DNA of 52,920 nucleotides from Lachnospiraceae bacterium (GCA_030825115.1 JAPJQL010000027.1:1-52920), one strand, 5' to 3'. Positions 43,365 to 52,595 are shown, numbered from the stretch's first letter. Notes: generated by a model not told the origin, from the letters alone. Made by a program: numbers and translations.

Positions 43365-43399
43365 GATTGTCTCCTACTTGTAATATATCGCTGACCTTT

Positions 43400-44203
43400 T
43401 TAAAGACTCTGGTGCGCCGCCTCCACCACTGCCGCCGGATCCACCTGGTAATCCGGGTACATCTGCCCTTCCCCATAGTTCTGAAGATACAGCAGATATT
43501 CAATGTTTCCCTCCGGTCCTTTAATCGGAGAAAACTCCAGGTTCAATATCTCAAATCCTATGCTTACCGCAAACCGGATCACCATCTCGATGACTTCCAG
43601 ATGGGTGCTCTTTTCCCGCACCACACCCTTTTTCCCCACTTTTTCCCGTCCTGCCTCAAACTGGGGCTTAATCAGGCAGACGATCTGCCCCTCTTCTGTC
43701 AAAAGAGCCTTGACCGGTCCCAGCACCTTTGTCAGGGAGATGAAGGAAACGTCGATCGACGCAAACTGAATGCGGTCTGCGATATCCTCCGGCGTCACAT
43801 ATCGGATATTGGTCTTTTCCATGCAGACCACCCGCTCATCATTGCGGAGTTTCCAGTCAAGCTGGCCATGCCCCACGTCCACGGCGTACACCTTTACCGC
43901 GCCGTTTTGGAGCATGCAGTCAGTAAACCCACCTGTGGAAGAGCCCACATCCATGCACACTTTCCCATCCAGAGTCACACCGAAATGGGTCATCGCCTTT
44001 TCCAGCTTCAGTCCGCCCCTGCTCACATATTTCAGGGTTGCTCCCCTGACTTCGATCGCCACGCTCTCGTCAAACATGGTCCCCGCCTTGTCCTCCTTCT
44101 GCCCGTCCACATAGACGATACCGGACATGATGATCGCCTTTGCCTTCTCTCTGGAAGCGGCAAGATTCCGGCTCACAAGCAGGATATCTAATCGTTCTTT
44201 CAT
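43400..44203 (-). CDS. tlyA: TlyA-family rRNA methyltransferase / hemolysin
   Basis: A 267-residue protein with an N-terminal S4 RNA-binding domain (KERLDILLVSRNLAASREKAKAIIMSGIVYVDG) and an FtsJ-like SAM methyltransferase domain beginning VCMDVGSSTGGFTDCML. Family members 2'-O-methylate 16S/23S rRNA. The ATG overlaps the dxs stop by 4 bp, so translation is coupled. Confidence 0.93.
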   Translation of the reverse strand: MKERLDILLVSRNLAASREKAKAIIMSGIVYVDGQKEDKAGTMFDESVAIEVRGATLKYVSRGGLKLEKAMTHFGVTLDGKVCMDVGSSTGGFTDCMLQNGAVKVYAVDVGHGQLDWKLRNDERVVCMEKTNIRYVTPEDIADRIQFASIDVSFISLTKVLGPVKALLTEEGQIVCLIKPQFEAGREKVGKKGVVREKSTHLEVIEMVIRFAVSIGFEILNLEFSPIKGPEGNIEYLLYLQNYGEGQMYPDYQVDPAAVVEAAHQSL

Positions 44204-46092
44204 AATTCTCCTTCTCCGGCTTCCCGGTCATTCAGGTAAAATTCCCGCATGGTCCGGATCACCGAGTCACTGTCTATCTTTAAGCCTTCCCGCAGCAGGG
44301 ATACGTTGCCATGCTCCACGTAAGTGTCAGGCAGCGCAATATTGAGTACCTTCACTTCCGGGTAATGTTGATGCACGTATGCCGTCACCTGCAGCCCGTA
44401 GCCACCCTGCAGCACGTTCTCCTCCATCGTCACGATCAGCCGGTGGCTGGCTGCCAGCCGGTCCACCAGCTCTTCATCCATCGGTTTGACAAACCGTCCG
44501 TTGGCAAGGGTACAGGAAATCCCCTCCTCCATAAGCTTGTCCCTGACATGCTCTGCCGTGCTGACCATACTGCCTACGGCAAGCAGTGCAATCTCACTGC
44601 CCTCGCAGAGCAGCTCTCCTTTTCCATACAAAAGAGGCGCCGCATATTCCTTCAGCCCCCGGTACGCCTGTCCTCTTGGATAACGGATAGCGATCGGTCC
44701 CTCATAGTCTTCCACCGCAAATGCAAGCATCTGGCGCAGCTCCCACAAGTTCTTGGGCGCCATCACGCTCATATTTGGGATCGACGTCAAAAACGACAGA
44801 TCGAAAATCCCCTGATGGGTTTCCCCGTCGCTCCCCACAAGCCCTGCCCTGTCTAATGCAAAGATCACCGGCAGGTTCTGGATACACACGTCATGCAGGA
44901 TCTGGTCATACCCTCTTTGCAGGAAAGAAGAATAGACGGCCACCACCGGCTTTAATCCGGCCGCTGCCATCCCCGCCGCACTCGTCACCGCATGCTGTTC
45001 GGCAATCCCCACATCAAAGAAACGGTCCGGGTATCGTTTTCCAAACGGTTTCAGACCCGTTCCGTCCGGCATTGCCGCCGTGATCGCCACCAGACGCGGA
45101 TTGTTCTCGGCCAGCCTGCAAAGCTCTTTTGCAAAGACATCGGTATATCCCGGATAGATTTTTTGACTGATCGTTTTTCCCGTATCGATGTCAAAAGGCT
45201 CCACCCCGTGAAACCGGGACGGATGGCGTTCTGCCGGACCATATCCCTTGCCTTTTTTCGTCAGGATATGGACGAGGACTGCGTGGTCCATCTTCTTCGC
45301 TTCCCTGAAAATCCTTGTCATCGCCTTGATATTATGGCCGTCCACAGGTCCCAGATAGGTGACGCCCATATTTTCAAACAGCATTCCGGGAATCACAAGC
45401 TGCTTGATGCTGTTCTTCGTCCGGCTGATCTTATCCACCAGACCCTCGCCGATCACAGGAATCCTGGATAAGCCGTTTGATACGTGTTTTTTCAGTTCAT
45501 TGTACCCCTCGTCCGAGCGGATGCCGTTCAGATACCGGGACATCCCCCCCACATTTTCCGAAATCGACATGTTGTTGTCGTTGAGTACAATAATAAAATT
45601 CTTCTTAAGCCTGGCCGCATTGTTCAGCGCCTCGTAAGCCATGCCCCCGGTGAGCGCGCCGTCTCCGATGACCGACACCACGGCGTAGTCCTCTCCCAGA
45701 AGGTCGCGTCCCTGCGCCATGCCAAGCCCCGCCGAGATCGAGGTGGAGCTGTGCCCGGTATCAAACGCGTCGAAGGGGCTTTCCTTCCGTTTGGGAAATC
45801 CGCTCAAGCCCCCATACTTGCGGAGCTCGTCAAACATCTCCCGTCTTCCGCTCAGGATCTTGTGGGTGTAGGACTGGTGTCCCACATCCCAGATGACCTT
45901 GTCTTTTGGCAGATCAAAGGCCAGATACAGGGCGATCGTCAGCTCCACTACGCCCAAGTTGGACGCCAGATGACCGCCCGTCACACTGATTTTCTCGATC
46001 AGAAAATTGCGTATCTCTTCTGCAAGTTGATTCAGTTCCCCGGGATTTAAGCTTTTCACATCCTCAGGTCCCTGGATTTTCTCTAACAACAT
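44200..46092 (-). CDS. dxs: 1-deoxy-D-xylulose-5-phosphate synthase
   Basis: Thiamine-diphosphate enzyme that joins pyruvate and glyceraldehyde 3-phosphate, the first step of the MEP isoprenoid pathway. The 630 residues carry HSSTSISAGLGMAQG, the ThDP motif GDGALTGGMAYEALN and the transketolase pyrimidine-binding segment DVGIAEQHAVTSAAG. The ATG at 46092 with AGAGGG upstream is preferred; a GTG at 46098 is possible. Next to ispA, which uses the pathway's products. Confidence 0.96.
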   Translation of the reverse strand: MLLEKIQGPEDVKSLNPGELNQLAEEIRNFLIEKISVTGGHLASNLGVVELTIALYLAFDLPKDKVIWDVGHQSYTHKILSGRREMFDELRKYGGLSGFPKRKESPFDAFDTGHSSTSISAGLGMAQGRDLLGEDYAVVSVIGDGALTGGMAYEALNNAARLKKNFIIVLNDNNMSISENVGGMSRYLNGIRSDEGYNELKKHVSNGLSRIPVIGEGLVDKISRTKNSIKQLVIPGMLFENMGVTYLGPVDGHNIKAMTRIFREAKKMDHAVLVHILTKKGKGYGPAERHPSRFHGVEPFDIDTGKTISQKIYPGYTDVFAKELCRLAENNPRLVAITAAMPDGTGLKPFGKRYPDRFFDVGIAEQHAVTSAAGMAAAGLKPVVAVYSSFLQRGYDQILHDVCIQNLPVIFALDRAGLVGSDGETHQGIFDLSFLTSIPNMSVMAPKNLWELRQMLAFAVEDYEGPIAIRYPRGQAYRGLKEYAAPLLYGKGELLCEGSEIALLAVGSMVSTAEHVRDKLMEEGISCTLANGRFVKPMDEELVDRLAASHRLIVTMEENVLQGGYGLQVTAYVHQHYPEVKVLNIALPDTYVEHGNVSLLREGLKIDSDSVIRTMREFYLNDREAGEGEL

Positions 46093-46104
46093 GATCACAT
46101 CCCT

Positions 46105-47001
46105 CTATTTCTCTCTGGTGACCAGCATCTCGATCAGGTCTTCCAGGAATGGGTTCTCTCCCGGAAGCCTGTGCAGGCACTGGATTGCCTCCCCGGATAT
46201 CATGGCCACATCCGCTCTCGCCTTCTCGATGCCTTCCAGCGTCACATATGTGGTCTTTGCATTCTTCTCATCGCTCAGCACCGGCTTTCCGAGCTGCTGC
46301 GGCGTACTGGTCACATCCAGGATATCATCCTGAATCTGAAATGCCCGTCCAACCGCACATGCCATCTGTTCCACCGTCTTTAGCTGCGCTTCGTCTGCAC
46401 CGCCAAGCAGTGCGCCGATCATCATGGCCGCCTCTAAAAGGGCGCCGGTCTTCAGGCGGTAGATAAAATCAAGCTTATCCTTTGGCACCGGTTTCCCGGT
46501 CAGCTCCACATCCACAACCTGGCCGCCGATCATGCCATAGATCCCTGTCTTTTCGGCCAGCAGCCCGATCGCCTGCCCCGCCTTACCGGCGTCGGCTCCC
46601 ATGGCAAATGCCTTTGCGGCAGTTTCCACCGCATAGATCAGCAGTGCGTCGCCTGCCAGCACCGCCATATCGTAGCCGTACTTGACCCAGGTCGTAGGCA
46701 GCCCGCGGCGCAGCTCGTCATTGTCCATGCACGGCAGGTCGTCATGGATCAGGGATGAGGTGTGTATCATCTCGATCGCCGCCATAAACGGTTCAATCTC
46801 TCTGCCGCTGCCGCCAAACAGGCGGTATGTCTCCCGCATAAGCAGCGGACGCAGTCTTTTTCCGCCGGCACGCATGCTGTAGTTCATCGCTTCAAAAATC
46901 GTCTTTTGATGCCCCGTCTCCTGAGGCAGATACTGCCAGAGAACCGTCTCAACTTCTTCTGTATACTGTCTCAGGATCTGCTTACTGTCCGCCATCTTCA
47001 T
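46105..47001 (-). CDS. ispA: Geranyl/farnesyl diphosphate synthase
   Basis: Trans-polyprenyl diphosphate synthase of 298 residues: first Asp-rich motif DDLPCMD (about 91-97), second motif QIQDDILD, and GGKRLRPLL before them. Condenses IPP with DMAPP to C10/C15 diphosphates for cell-wall lipid carriers. It overlaps xseB by 20 bp. Confidence 0.95.
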   Translation of the reverse strand: MKMADSKQILRQYTEEVETVLWQYLPQETGHQKTIFEAMNYSMRAGGKRLRPLLMRETYRLFGGSGREIEPFMAAIEMIHTSSLIHDDLPCMDNDELRRGLPTTWVKYGYDMAVLAGDALLIYAVETAAKAFAMGADAGKAGQAIGLLAEKTGIYGMIGGQVVDVELTGKPVPKDKLDFIYRLKTGALLEAAMMIGALLGGADEAQLKTVEQMACAVGRAFQIQDDILDVTSTPQQLGKPVLSDEKNAKTTYVTLEGIEKARADVAMISGEAIQCLHRLPGENPFLEDLIEMLVTREK

Positions 47002-47185
47002 CTGCGCCTCCCTGCAGGATGATCATCTGCTTTTCCACTTTATCGATCTTGCCGCTGCAGGCCTTGACAAGTTTCATCCCCATCTCATAGCAGGCAAATG
47101 ATTCCTCCAGCGTCGTCTCCGAAGATTCCAGTTTTTCTATGATATGATCCAGTTCCTCAAATGTCTGTTCAATCGATTTGTCCAC
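46982..47185 (-). CDS. xseB: Exodeoxyribonuclease VII small subunit
   Basis: A 67-residue helical protein (SIEQTFEELDHIIEKLESSETTLEESFACYEMGMKLVKAC) that binds XseA in a repair exonuclease. It overlaps both xseA upstream (17 bp) and ispA downstream. Confidence 0.93.
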   Translation of the reverse strand: MDKSIEQTFEELDHIIEKLESSETTLEESFACYEMGMKLVKACSGKIDKVEKQMIILQGGADEDGGQ

Positions 47186-48413
47186 GTCTTCCTCCTAATT
47201 CCTGCGTCCCCGGTCCGGTCAGCTCGCTTCCTGTCACCTGTGCCCGGATCTTTCCATCCGACACCCGGACCGTGATGGAGTCTCCTTCCTTCACCGATAC
47301 CGCCGACTCGATCCGCCTTCCGTCGCCATCTGTCAAAAAGCCAAATCCCCTGCTGATTTTTTCAAGGGGAGACAGCCCGTGAAGCCGGCCGCTCACAAGC
47401 GCCAGTCGGTGCTTTGCATCCAGGATCCGACGCTCTGCCAGCCGTTTCATCTGCTCTTCCAGATCCGCCAGCCTCTGACGTTTTTCATTAATCTGGCGCA
47501 CCGGATCGTGAAGTTTCAGCTGCAGCCGGTACTGTTCCAGCCGGTATCGCCTCCGCTCTACCTGCCGTCCCGCGCTTCTCGTCAGGGCATCTCGATATGC
47601 CCGAAGCTGCATGTCAAACTGACGGTAATCGAATACCGCCAGCTCCGCAGCCGCCGACGGAGTCGGAGCCCGCAAATCTGCCACATAGTCGGCTATGGTG
47701 ACATCCGTCTCATGTCCCACCGCCGAGATCACCGGCGTCCGGCATTCAAATATCGCCCTTGCCACCAGCTCTTCATTAAACGCCCACAAGTCCTCGATGG
47801 AGCCGCCTCCGCGCCCCACGATCAGCACATCCAGCCCCATATCGTCAAGCTGCCGGATTCCGGCCGCGATGCTTGCGGCCGCTCCGTCGCCCTGTACCAG
47901 GGCCGGATACAAGATGAGCTGTACATACGGATTCCTTCTCGCCGTGATGTTCATAATATCCCGGATGGCGGCGCCGGTACTCGCCGTCACCACGCCTACG
48001 CGGGATGCATATCCGGGAATCGGCTGCTTGTATTCCGGGGCAAACATCCCCATCTCCTCCAGCTCGTTTCTCAGTTTCTCAAACCGGGCAAACAGATCGC
48101 CCCGCCCGTCCAGTTCAATCTGCCTTGCATAGAGCTGGTATTTTCCGTCCCGCTCATACACATCCACGGTTCCGGTCACAACCACCTGCTGTCCTTCCCC
48201 CAACTGAAAAGAGAGACCTTTTCGCTGGCCTGCAAACATAACCGCCGATAAGGTCCCGGTCCGATCTTTCAATGTAAAATAAATATGCCCCGATGTATGG
48301 TATTTGCAGTTGGAAACCTCGCCCCGCACCGAGATCCGGCTGAGGGCAAAGTCCTGGGCAAACATGTTCTTAATATATGAATTTACCTGGGATACAGAAT
48401 AAATACCTGCCAT
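47169..48413 (-). CDS. xseA: Exodeoxyribonuclease VII large subunit
   Basis: A 414-residue nuclease subunit with an N-terminal OB fold (SVSQVNSYIKNMFAQD... VRGEVSNCKYHTSGHIYFTLKD), the catalytic domain with GRGGGSIEDLWAFNEE and SAVGHETDVTIADYVADLRAPTPSAAAE, then a long coiled coil that receives XseB. Degrades single-stranded DNA. Confidence 0.96.
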   Translation of the reverse strand: MAGIYSVSQVNSYIKNMFAQDFALSRISVRGEVSNCKYHTSGHIYFTLKDRTGTLSAVMFAGQRKGLSFQLGEGQQVVVTGTVDVYERDGKYQLYARQIELDGRGDLFARFEKLRNELEEMGMFAPEYKQPIPGYASRVGVVTASTGAAIRDIMNITARRNPYVQLILYPALVQGDGAAASIAAGIRQLDDMGLDVLIVGRGGGSIEDLWAFNEELVARAIFECRTPVISAVGHETDVTIADYVADLRAPTPSAAAELAVFDYRQFDMQLRAYRDALTRSAGRQVERRRYRLEQYRLQLKLHDPVRQINEKRQRLADLEEQMKRLAERRILDAKHRLALVSGRLHGLSPLEKISRGFGFLTDGDGRRIESAVSVKEGDSITVRVSDGKIRAQVTGSELTGPGTQELGGRRGQID

Positions 48414-48414
48414 A

Positions 48415-48867
48415 CTACTCCACTGTCACAAGTTTCGCCAAAACGCCGTTGATGAACGCAGGTGAATCCTTTCCGCCATATTTCTTGGCAAGGTCTACCG
48501 CCTCGTTGATCGCAACCTTCTGCGGCACATCCTCGTCATATTCCATCTCATACAGAGCCTGGCGCAGGATCGTCAGTTCTACCTTTCCCATACGCCTTGT
48601 CTTCCAGCCCTGTGCAACCTTGTTGATCTTCTCATCCAGTTCCTGGAACTTCGATGCCATATCCTCTACCCGTCCGCTCAAAAAAACACGGTCGGCGTCT
48701 GTCACCTCCACATGGTGCAGAATCTCACTCACTCCTTCCGGCGTGGTGTCGTCCTCATCAGGCGAGTTAAAATACTGCTCTACCTGCCCCGCTGTCTCAT
48801 CTGCCGGGTAAAAATCAACTCCGAACAGCATTTTAAAACAATGCTCCCGCATTTCTCTTCTGGTCAT
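48415..48867 (-). CDS. nusB: Transcription antitermination factor NusB
   Basis: A 150-residue helical RNA-binding protein (TRREMREHCFKMLFGVDFYP... YDEDVPQKVAINEAVDLAKKYGG) that, with NusE/S10, binds boxA to prevent early termination of rRNA transcription. It starts the nusB-xseA-xseB-ispA-dxs run. Confidence 0.95.
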   Translation of the reverse strand: MTRREMREHCFKMLFGVDFYPADETAGQVEQYFNSPDEDDTTPEGVSEILHHVEVTDADRVFLSGRVEDMASKFQELDEKINKVAQGWKTRRMGKVELTILRQALYEMEYDEDVPQKVAINEAVDLAKKYGGKDSPAFINGVLAKLVTVE

Positions 48868-49028
48868 CTATTTTTCCTCCTGGTAGTTAAATCTAAACAT
48901 ACTTATGGAATATAATATCACATTTCCTTCCGCTTAACAAGATTTCTGTCCAGAAAGCGCGCATAATTCCTTCCAAATCAGAAAGACTAAGGAAAATAAG
49001 AGGCGAATGGAAATGGAGGTTTCTTACT

Positions 49029-49457
49029 ATGTGGGCATTACTGATCGCACTGCTCTCCGGCGCACTGATGAGCATTCAGGGCGTGCTGAACACGGAGGTC
49101 ACCAAACAGACCAGCATCTGGGTTTCCGCCGGATGGGTCCAGCTGACTGCATTTTTCACCTGTGTCCTGCTGTGGTTTTTTTACGACAAAAACCCGGTCG
49201 GCGCTATCTTCCAGGTCCGCCCCATCTACATGCTGGCAGGCGGAATCATCGGAGCGCTGATCACCTATACGGTCATCCGCAGTATGGACGGGCTGGGACC
49301 TGCAAAGGCAACCCTGCTGATCGTCGTGACGCAGATTGTAGTCGCTTATGGAATTGAGCTGTTTGGATTGTTCGGAGTGGATAAAGCTCCTTTTGAATGG
49401 AAAAAACTGCTGGGCGCAGCAGTCGCTGTAGCCGGAATCATCATCTTCCGACTATAG
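49029..49457 (+). CDS. DMT-superfamily small membrane protein (DUF606/YdcZ)
   Basis: A 142-residue protein with four to five membrane segments, beginning MWALLIALLSGALMSIQGVLNTEV, typical of the DUF606/YdcZ branch of drug/metabolite transporters. GGAGG precedes the ATG. It is the only plus-strand gene inside the nusB-asp23-spoIIIAH block, so it is an insertion relative to the usual order. Substrate unknown. Confidence 0.88.
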   Translation: MWALLIALLSGALMSIQGVLNTEVTKQTSIWVSAGWVQLTAFFTCVLLWFFYDKNPVGAIFQVRPIYMLAGGIIGALITYTVIRSMDGLGPAKATLLIVVTQIVVAYGIELFGLFGVDKAPFEWKKLLGAAVAVAGIIIFRL

Positions 49458-49481
49458 CAAAAGCTGACAGAGCGGAAAAAA

Positions 49482-49504
49482 GAAGGGGATTACTGATCCC
49501 CTTC
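49482..49504 (-). terminator. Terminator of the asp23 gene
   Basis: GAAGGGGAT/ATCCCCTTC hairpin with the asp23 stop in or near its loop, followed on the minus strand by TTTTTT. Confidence 0.8.
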
Positions 49505-49876
49505 CAGGCTCACGCCGGCAATTTTGATATTTACGTCCAGGACCATCAGCCCCGTCATATTCTCGATTGCAGACTTTACCTTCTCCTGTACCTTCTCACT
49601 GACTTCCGGAATGTTGTAGCCATACTTCATATTCAGCGACAGATCTACCGAAACATGCTCCTCGGTCACATCCACCTTGACGCCCTTGGACAAATTCTTC
49701 ATGCCGAGCTTTCCTACCAGTTCATTGGTGATGTTGCCCGCCATCGAATCCACGCCCTCCACCTCGGTGGCTGCAAGGCCTGCGATGATGGCAACCACCT
49801 CATCTGCGATCTGCACCTCGCCAATCTTATCTTTCTCATATACTTTATGGGTATTTCTTCCCTCAAGTTCTGCCAC
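49490..49876 (-). CDS. Asp23/Gls24 family envelope stress protein
   Basis: A 128-residue alkaline-shock-type protein: GEVQIADEVVAIIAGLAATEVEGVDSM followed by GVKVDVTEEHVSVDLSLNMKYGYNIPEVSEKVQEKVK. Asp23 relatives form membrane-associated envelope-stress complexes in Firmicutes. Conserved between spoIIIAH and nusB in clostridia. Confidence 0.93.
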   Translation of the reverse strand: MAELEGRNTHKVYEKDKIGEVQIADEVVAIIAGLAATEVEGVDSMAGNITNELVGKLGMKNLSKGVKVDVTEEHVSVDLSLNMKYGYNIPEVSEKVQEKVKSAIENMTGLMVLDVNIKIAGVSLEGDQ

Positions 49877-49992
49877 GGTCGTACCTCCTCATGCTTTCCT
49901 GATTTCTGAATCATTCTGTTACGTTCTATTATAGCAAATCGGGAAAGGTTTGCATAGGGATATTTCCCATTTTCGGGATTCTTTATTCGTCT

Positions 49993-50739
49993 TTAGTCGT
50001 CTAAGTTCAGCAGGGTGATGATAATATTCTCTGCCGGAACGCCGACTTTGCGCTTTACGATGTCCTCAATCTGGGCGCGCTGCGGGTCGGTGATGCTTGC
50101 CGCGTTGATGACAACGTCCACCTTGCCGTCGGTCAGGCTGACTACAGGGTCTGCGAACCCTTTTGCCTGGAGCAGGGTTTCCGCCGCGTTCTCCTTCTCG
50201 GAGATGGCAGTCATGTCGATCATGTTCTGGATTGCCTCCTGCTTCGCCGCCTCGTCGATATTGGTGTTGTTGATGATGCTGTTTAACGTCTCTTTATTCT
50301 TGGCGCGGATCTGCTCACGGCTCAGCTGCACGTTTGCTATGTAATCCGATACGCTCATGCCGCTGGTCAGCACGGCCTCGCCGGGATTGTCAAGACCAGT
50401 CTGAGCGTCTTCCCCCTCATAGTCCCAACTGTCAATCTCCGCCAGCTGTCCGCCGTCCGCCATGCTTTCGGCTTCCTCGATCACCCCGTTTTGATCTGCC
50501 GGAAGCTGGCTTGCCGCCGCCTGGTTCTCAGCCAGGATGTCTTCATCCGATATCTCCATCCGTCCTGCTTCGAAGATAAAATCGTTGGCGCTCGCCTCCA
50601 GCTCCTTCTTCCCCGCATAGTTTAAGTATCCTGCCGCTGCGATCATGACGGCAAGCGTGGTAATGATGATCTGGTTTCTTCGGAACAGTTTTTTCATGTT
50701 GACGTCCTTAAGGCTTTTCCTGTCCTTTTTGATTTTCAT
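49993..50739 (-). CDS. spoIIIAH: SpoIIIAH-like channel protein
   Basis: Mother-cell component of the SpoIIIA-SpoIIQ feeding channel. The 248-residue product has one N-terminal membrane helix (RRNQIIITTLAVMIAAAGYLNY), an acidic linker, and the C-terminal ring-building motif domain with ISEKENAAETLLQAKGFADPVV. The ATG at 50739 has AAGGAG 8 bp upstream; the GTG at 50748 directly abuts that site. Directly upstream lies the prophage lysis module instead of spoIIIAG. Confidence 0.92.
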   Translation of the reverse strand: MKIKKDRKSLKDVNMKKLFRRNQIIITTLAVMIAAAGYLNYAGKKELEASANDFIFEAGRMEISDEDILAENQAAASQLPADQNGVIEEAESMADGGQLAEIDSWDYEGEDAQTGLDNPGEAVLTSGMSVSDYIANVQLSREQIRAKNKETLNSIINNTNIDEAAKQEAIQNMIDMTAISEKENAAETLLQAKGFADPVVSLTDGKVDVVINAASITDPQRAQIEDIVKRKVGVPAENIIITLLNLDD

Positions 50740-50748
50740 ATCTGACAC

Positions 50749-50892
50749 TCCTTTACTCCACCCGCTTTAGTACTTTTATCTTATGATGATATCTTGATTT
50801 TATGCCTGTATACACTCTATTTGTCTATTTTCTGTGTATCTCCAAAGCATCAACTGTCAATATCTGAGTTGTATTTTCAGGAGTATCATACC
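50749..50892 (-). promoter_or_regulatory. Gap between prophage amidase and spoIIIAH
   Basis: AT-rich, no gene. On the minus strand a sigma-E-like -10 CATAAAAT is present but with no good -35 14-15 bp upstream. A prophage attachment site is expected somewhere here, but none can be defined without the other end. Confidence 0.3.
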
Positions 50893-51792
50893 CTATTTCG
50901 CCATCCCCAGGTACTGCAGCGCCCCATCTGCATCTGGGGTAAGTACCACCGGATCCGTTGCCATCCTGCCGTCCTTGTCGAGGTAATACCATTTGCCATC
51001 TACTGTCTGCAATCCCTTAACCATCGCTCCATCCGCGCCGAGATAATACCAGCCACCGCCGTACTGATACCAGACATCATGTACCATCATTCCCGCGCCG
51101 TCAAACCAATACCAGTTCTCCCCGTCCTGATACCAGTCGTTTGCCACATAGGTGTCCGTATCCCCCAGATAAAATCTCCAGCCGCCCTCCTCCTGGTACC
51201 AGCCGGATTTATGCGGCTCCGGGTCCAGGATATTGTAATACAGAGCGATCGTATCCGCCTGCGCCCGGGCAAGACGTTCCAGGTTGCTGTCATCCAGCAG
51301 CCACGCGGCAATCCTTGAGTTCGTGTGGAAAGAGTTTTCCAGGATCAGCCCCGGCGTCCCCACCGCGGTCGCTCCCCGCAGCACCCCATAATAATCCCCG
51401 TTCTGCCCTCTCCGGTGCTCGATCCGGGCCGCCTGGCGTGTCTCCAGCACCGTCTCCACGCACTGAGCCAGCGCCATCCCTATGCCATCGGCGCTTCCAT
51501 TGATGGCACAGTAAGCGGCGGGATAATCAACCTTATTGTTTACCGTATCCCCGACTGCATTGGTGTGATCCGATATAAACAAGTCACACCCCTTCGAGGC
51601 AGCTCCCCGGTCATATAATCCCCGGTCCGTCTCCTGGCTGCCTCTGGTGGTAACAACTTCGATTCCGTATTCCTCCAGATATTTTTTCTGGAAAAGATGA
51701 AGCTTCCAGGTAATTTCTGATTCGTAATATTTCGGGTTTGCCGGGCTTTGGTTGTATTTGCCATAGTGACCGGCATCTAAACAGATTTTCAT
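50893..51792 (-). CDS. Phage N-acetylmuramoyl-L-alanine amidase with cell-wall-binding repeats
   Basis: Endolysin of 299 residues: an Amidase_3 domain (about 1-185) starting KICLDAGHYG, with FISDHTN and the late Glu in LILENSFHTN as zinc/catalytic residues. Then at least four choline-binding-type repeats (GWYQEEGGWRFYL..., NDWYQDGENWYWF, VWYQYGGGWYYL, GKWYYLDKDG) follow, which bind the cell wall. The ATG at 51792 follows AAGGAGG; the frame extends to 51927 into the holin gene. It is separated from the holin by an intrinsic terminator. Confidence 0.93.
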   Translation of the reverse strand: MKICLDAGHYGKYNQSPANPKYYESEITWKLHLFQKKYLEEYGIEVVTTRGSQETDRGLYDRGAASKGCDLFISDHTNAVGDTVNNKVDYPAAYCAINGSADGIGMALAQCVETVLETRQAARIEHRRGQNGDYYGVLRGATAVGTPGLILENSFHTNSRIAAWLLDDSNLERLARAQADTIALYYNILDPEPHKSGWYQEEGGWRFYLGDTDTYVANDWYQDGENWYWFDGAGMMVHDVWYQYGGGWYYLGADGAMVKGLQTVDGKWYYLDKDGRMATDPVVLTPDADGALQYLGMAK

Positions 51793-51809
51793 ATTTTCCT
51801 CCTTAAAAA

Positions 51810-51832
51810 GAGGGCAGGTAGTGTCTGCCCTC
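51810..51832 (-). terminator. Intrinsic terminator/attenuator between holin and amidase
   Basis: GAGGGCAG/CTGCCCTC perfect 8-bp stem followed on the minus strand by TTTTT, immediately before the amidase ribosome-binding site. It should limit read-through from holin to amidase. Confidence 0.75.
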
Positions 51833-51842
51833 CCTCGAAAAA

Positions 51843-51874
51843 GTTGTGACGTTACAACAGTTGCGATATCGCAA
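51843..51874. promoter_or_regulatory. Two adjacent palindromes at the holin 3' end
   Basis: GTTGTGACGTTACAAC (51843-51858, arms GTTGT/ACAAC) and the perfect palindrome TTGCGATATCGCAA (51861-51874) lie two bases apart at the holin stop. They could be bound by a regulator or form RNA hairpins upstream of the terminator. Confidence 0.45.
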
Positions 51875-52339
51875 TTATTCTGTTTTACTATCTGTCTGTG
51901 CCTCAAGCAGCTTTTCCGTAACTGCAAGCCCCCGGATCAGAAACACCGGAACATTGTACCCGCACTCCACCAGATTCTCTAAAATACTCCGGATTTCGTT
52001 CACCAGCAGGCAGGTCAGCGTAAACCAGCCGAACAGCATCAGGAAGTCCAGATTAATGCCAAGGACATCCTTACCCAGACCAATAAGCAGATCGGGCATC
52101 AAAAAGGCCACCAGGATGATCACCCAGTAGCCTACTTTCTTTATAATGCCCCGCAGCCCTATATAGCTGGACTCCTCTTTCTTTTTCCTCGCCTTATACC
52201 AGCCTGTACCCCAGTCAAGAATGTTCAGCAGCAGATACCCCGCGAAGACATACCAGTATGCTCCTAACAGTGCGGTGGCGACTGCCACCAGGCTTCCGAC
52301 AATTGCATTGTACTTATCTACAAATCGCATTTTCTTCAT
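51875..52339 (-). CDS. Phage holin (toxin secretion/lysis holin family)
   Basis: A 154-residue membrane protein with three to four hydrophobic segments (NAIVGSLVAVATALLGAYWYVFAGYLLLNIL, then VGYWVIILVAFLMPDLLIGLG). The order matches Holin_4-type phage lysis holins: charged loop GTGWYKARKKKEESSYIGLRGI between segments. It is just upstream of the amidase, the classic lysis pair. Confidence 0.9.
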   Translation of the reverse strand: MKKMRFVDKYNAIVGSLVAVATALLGAYWYVFAGYLLLNILDWGTGWYKARKKKEESSYIGLRGIIKKVGYWVIILVAFLMPDLLIGLGKDVLGINLDFLMLFGWFTLTCLLVNEIRSILENLVECGYNVPVFLIRGLAVTEKLLEAQTDSKTE

Positions 52340-52361
52340 CTACCTCACCTTTCTCTCTTAC

Positions 52362-52532
52362 TTATGATCCACCCCCTGCATGCTCCGGGTGGGAGTTGTT
52401 GGCAGTTCCCGGGGTGGATGCTCCGGTGTAATGACTATCCGGATTTAATGCCTCGTTCTTTGGCTCTGGGGTTGGGATTCCAGTTGCCGGTCCGTATGGG
52501 TTGATAGGTGTGTTTTTGTTTGGTTTACTCAT
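52362..52532 (-). CDS. Small Pro/Asn-rich phage protein
   Basis: 56 codons from ATG 52532 behind GTGAGGAA to TAA at 52362: MSKPNKNTPINPYGPATGIP... rich in Pro, Asn, Thr and Gly and ending in HPEHAGGGS. No known domain. Similar short Pro-rich ORFs are found before phage lysis genes in Lachnospiraceae prophages. Confidence 0.6.
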   Translation of the reverse strand: MSKPNKNTPINPYGPATGIPTPEPKNEALNPDSHYTGASTPGTANNSHPEHAGGGS

Positions 52533-52595
52533 AATAAATTCCTCACTTTCTTTTTTGAAAATATAAAAGCTGCCCGAAAGCAGCCAGTTACTTAG

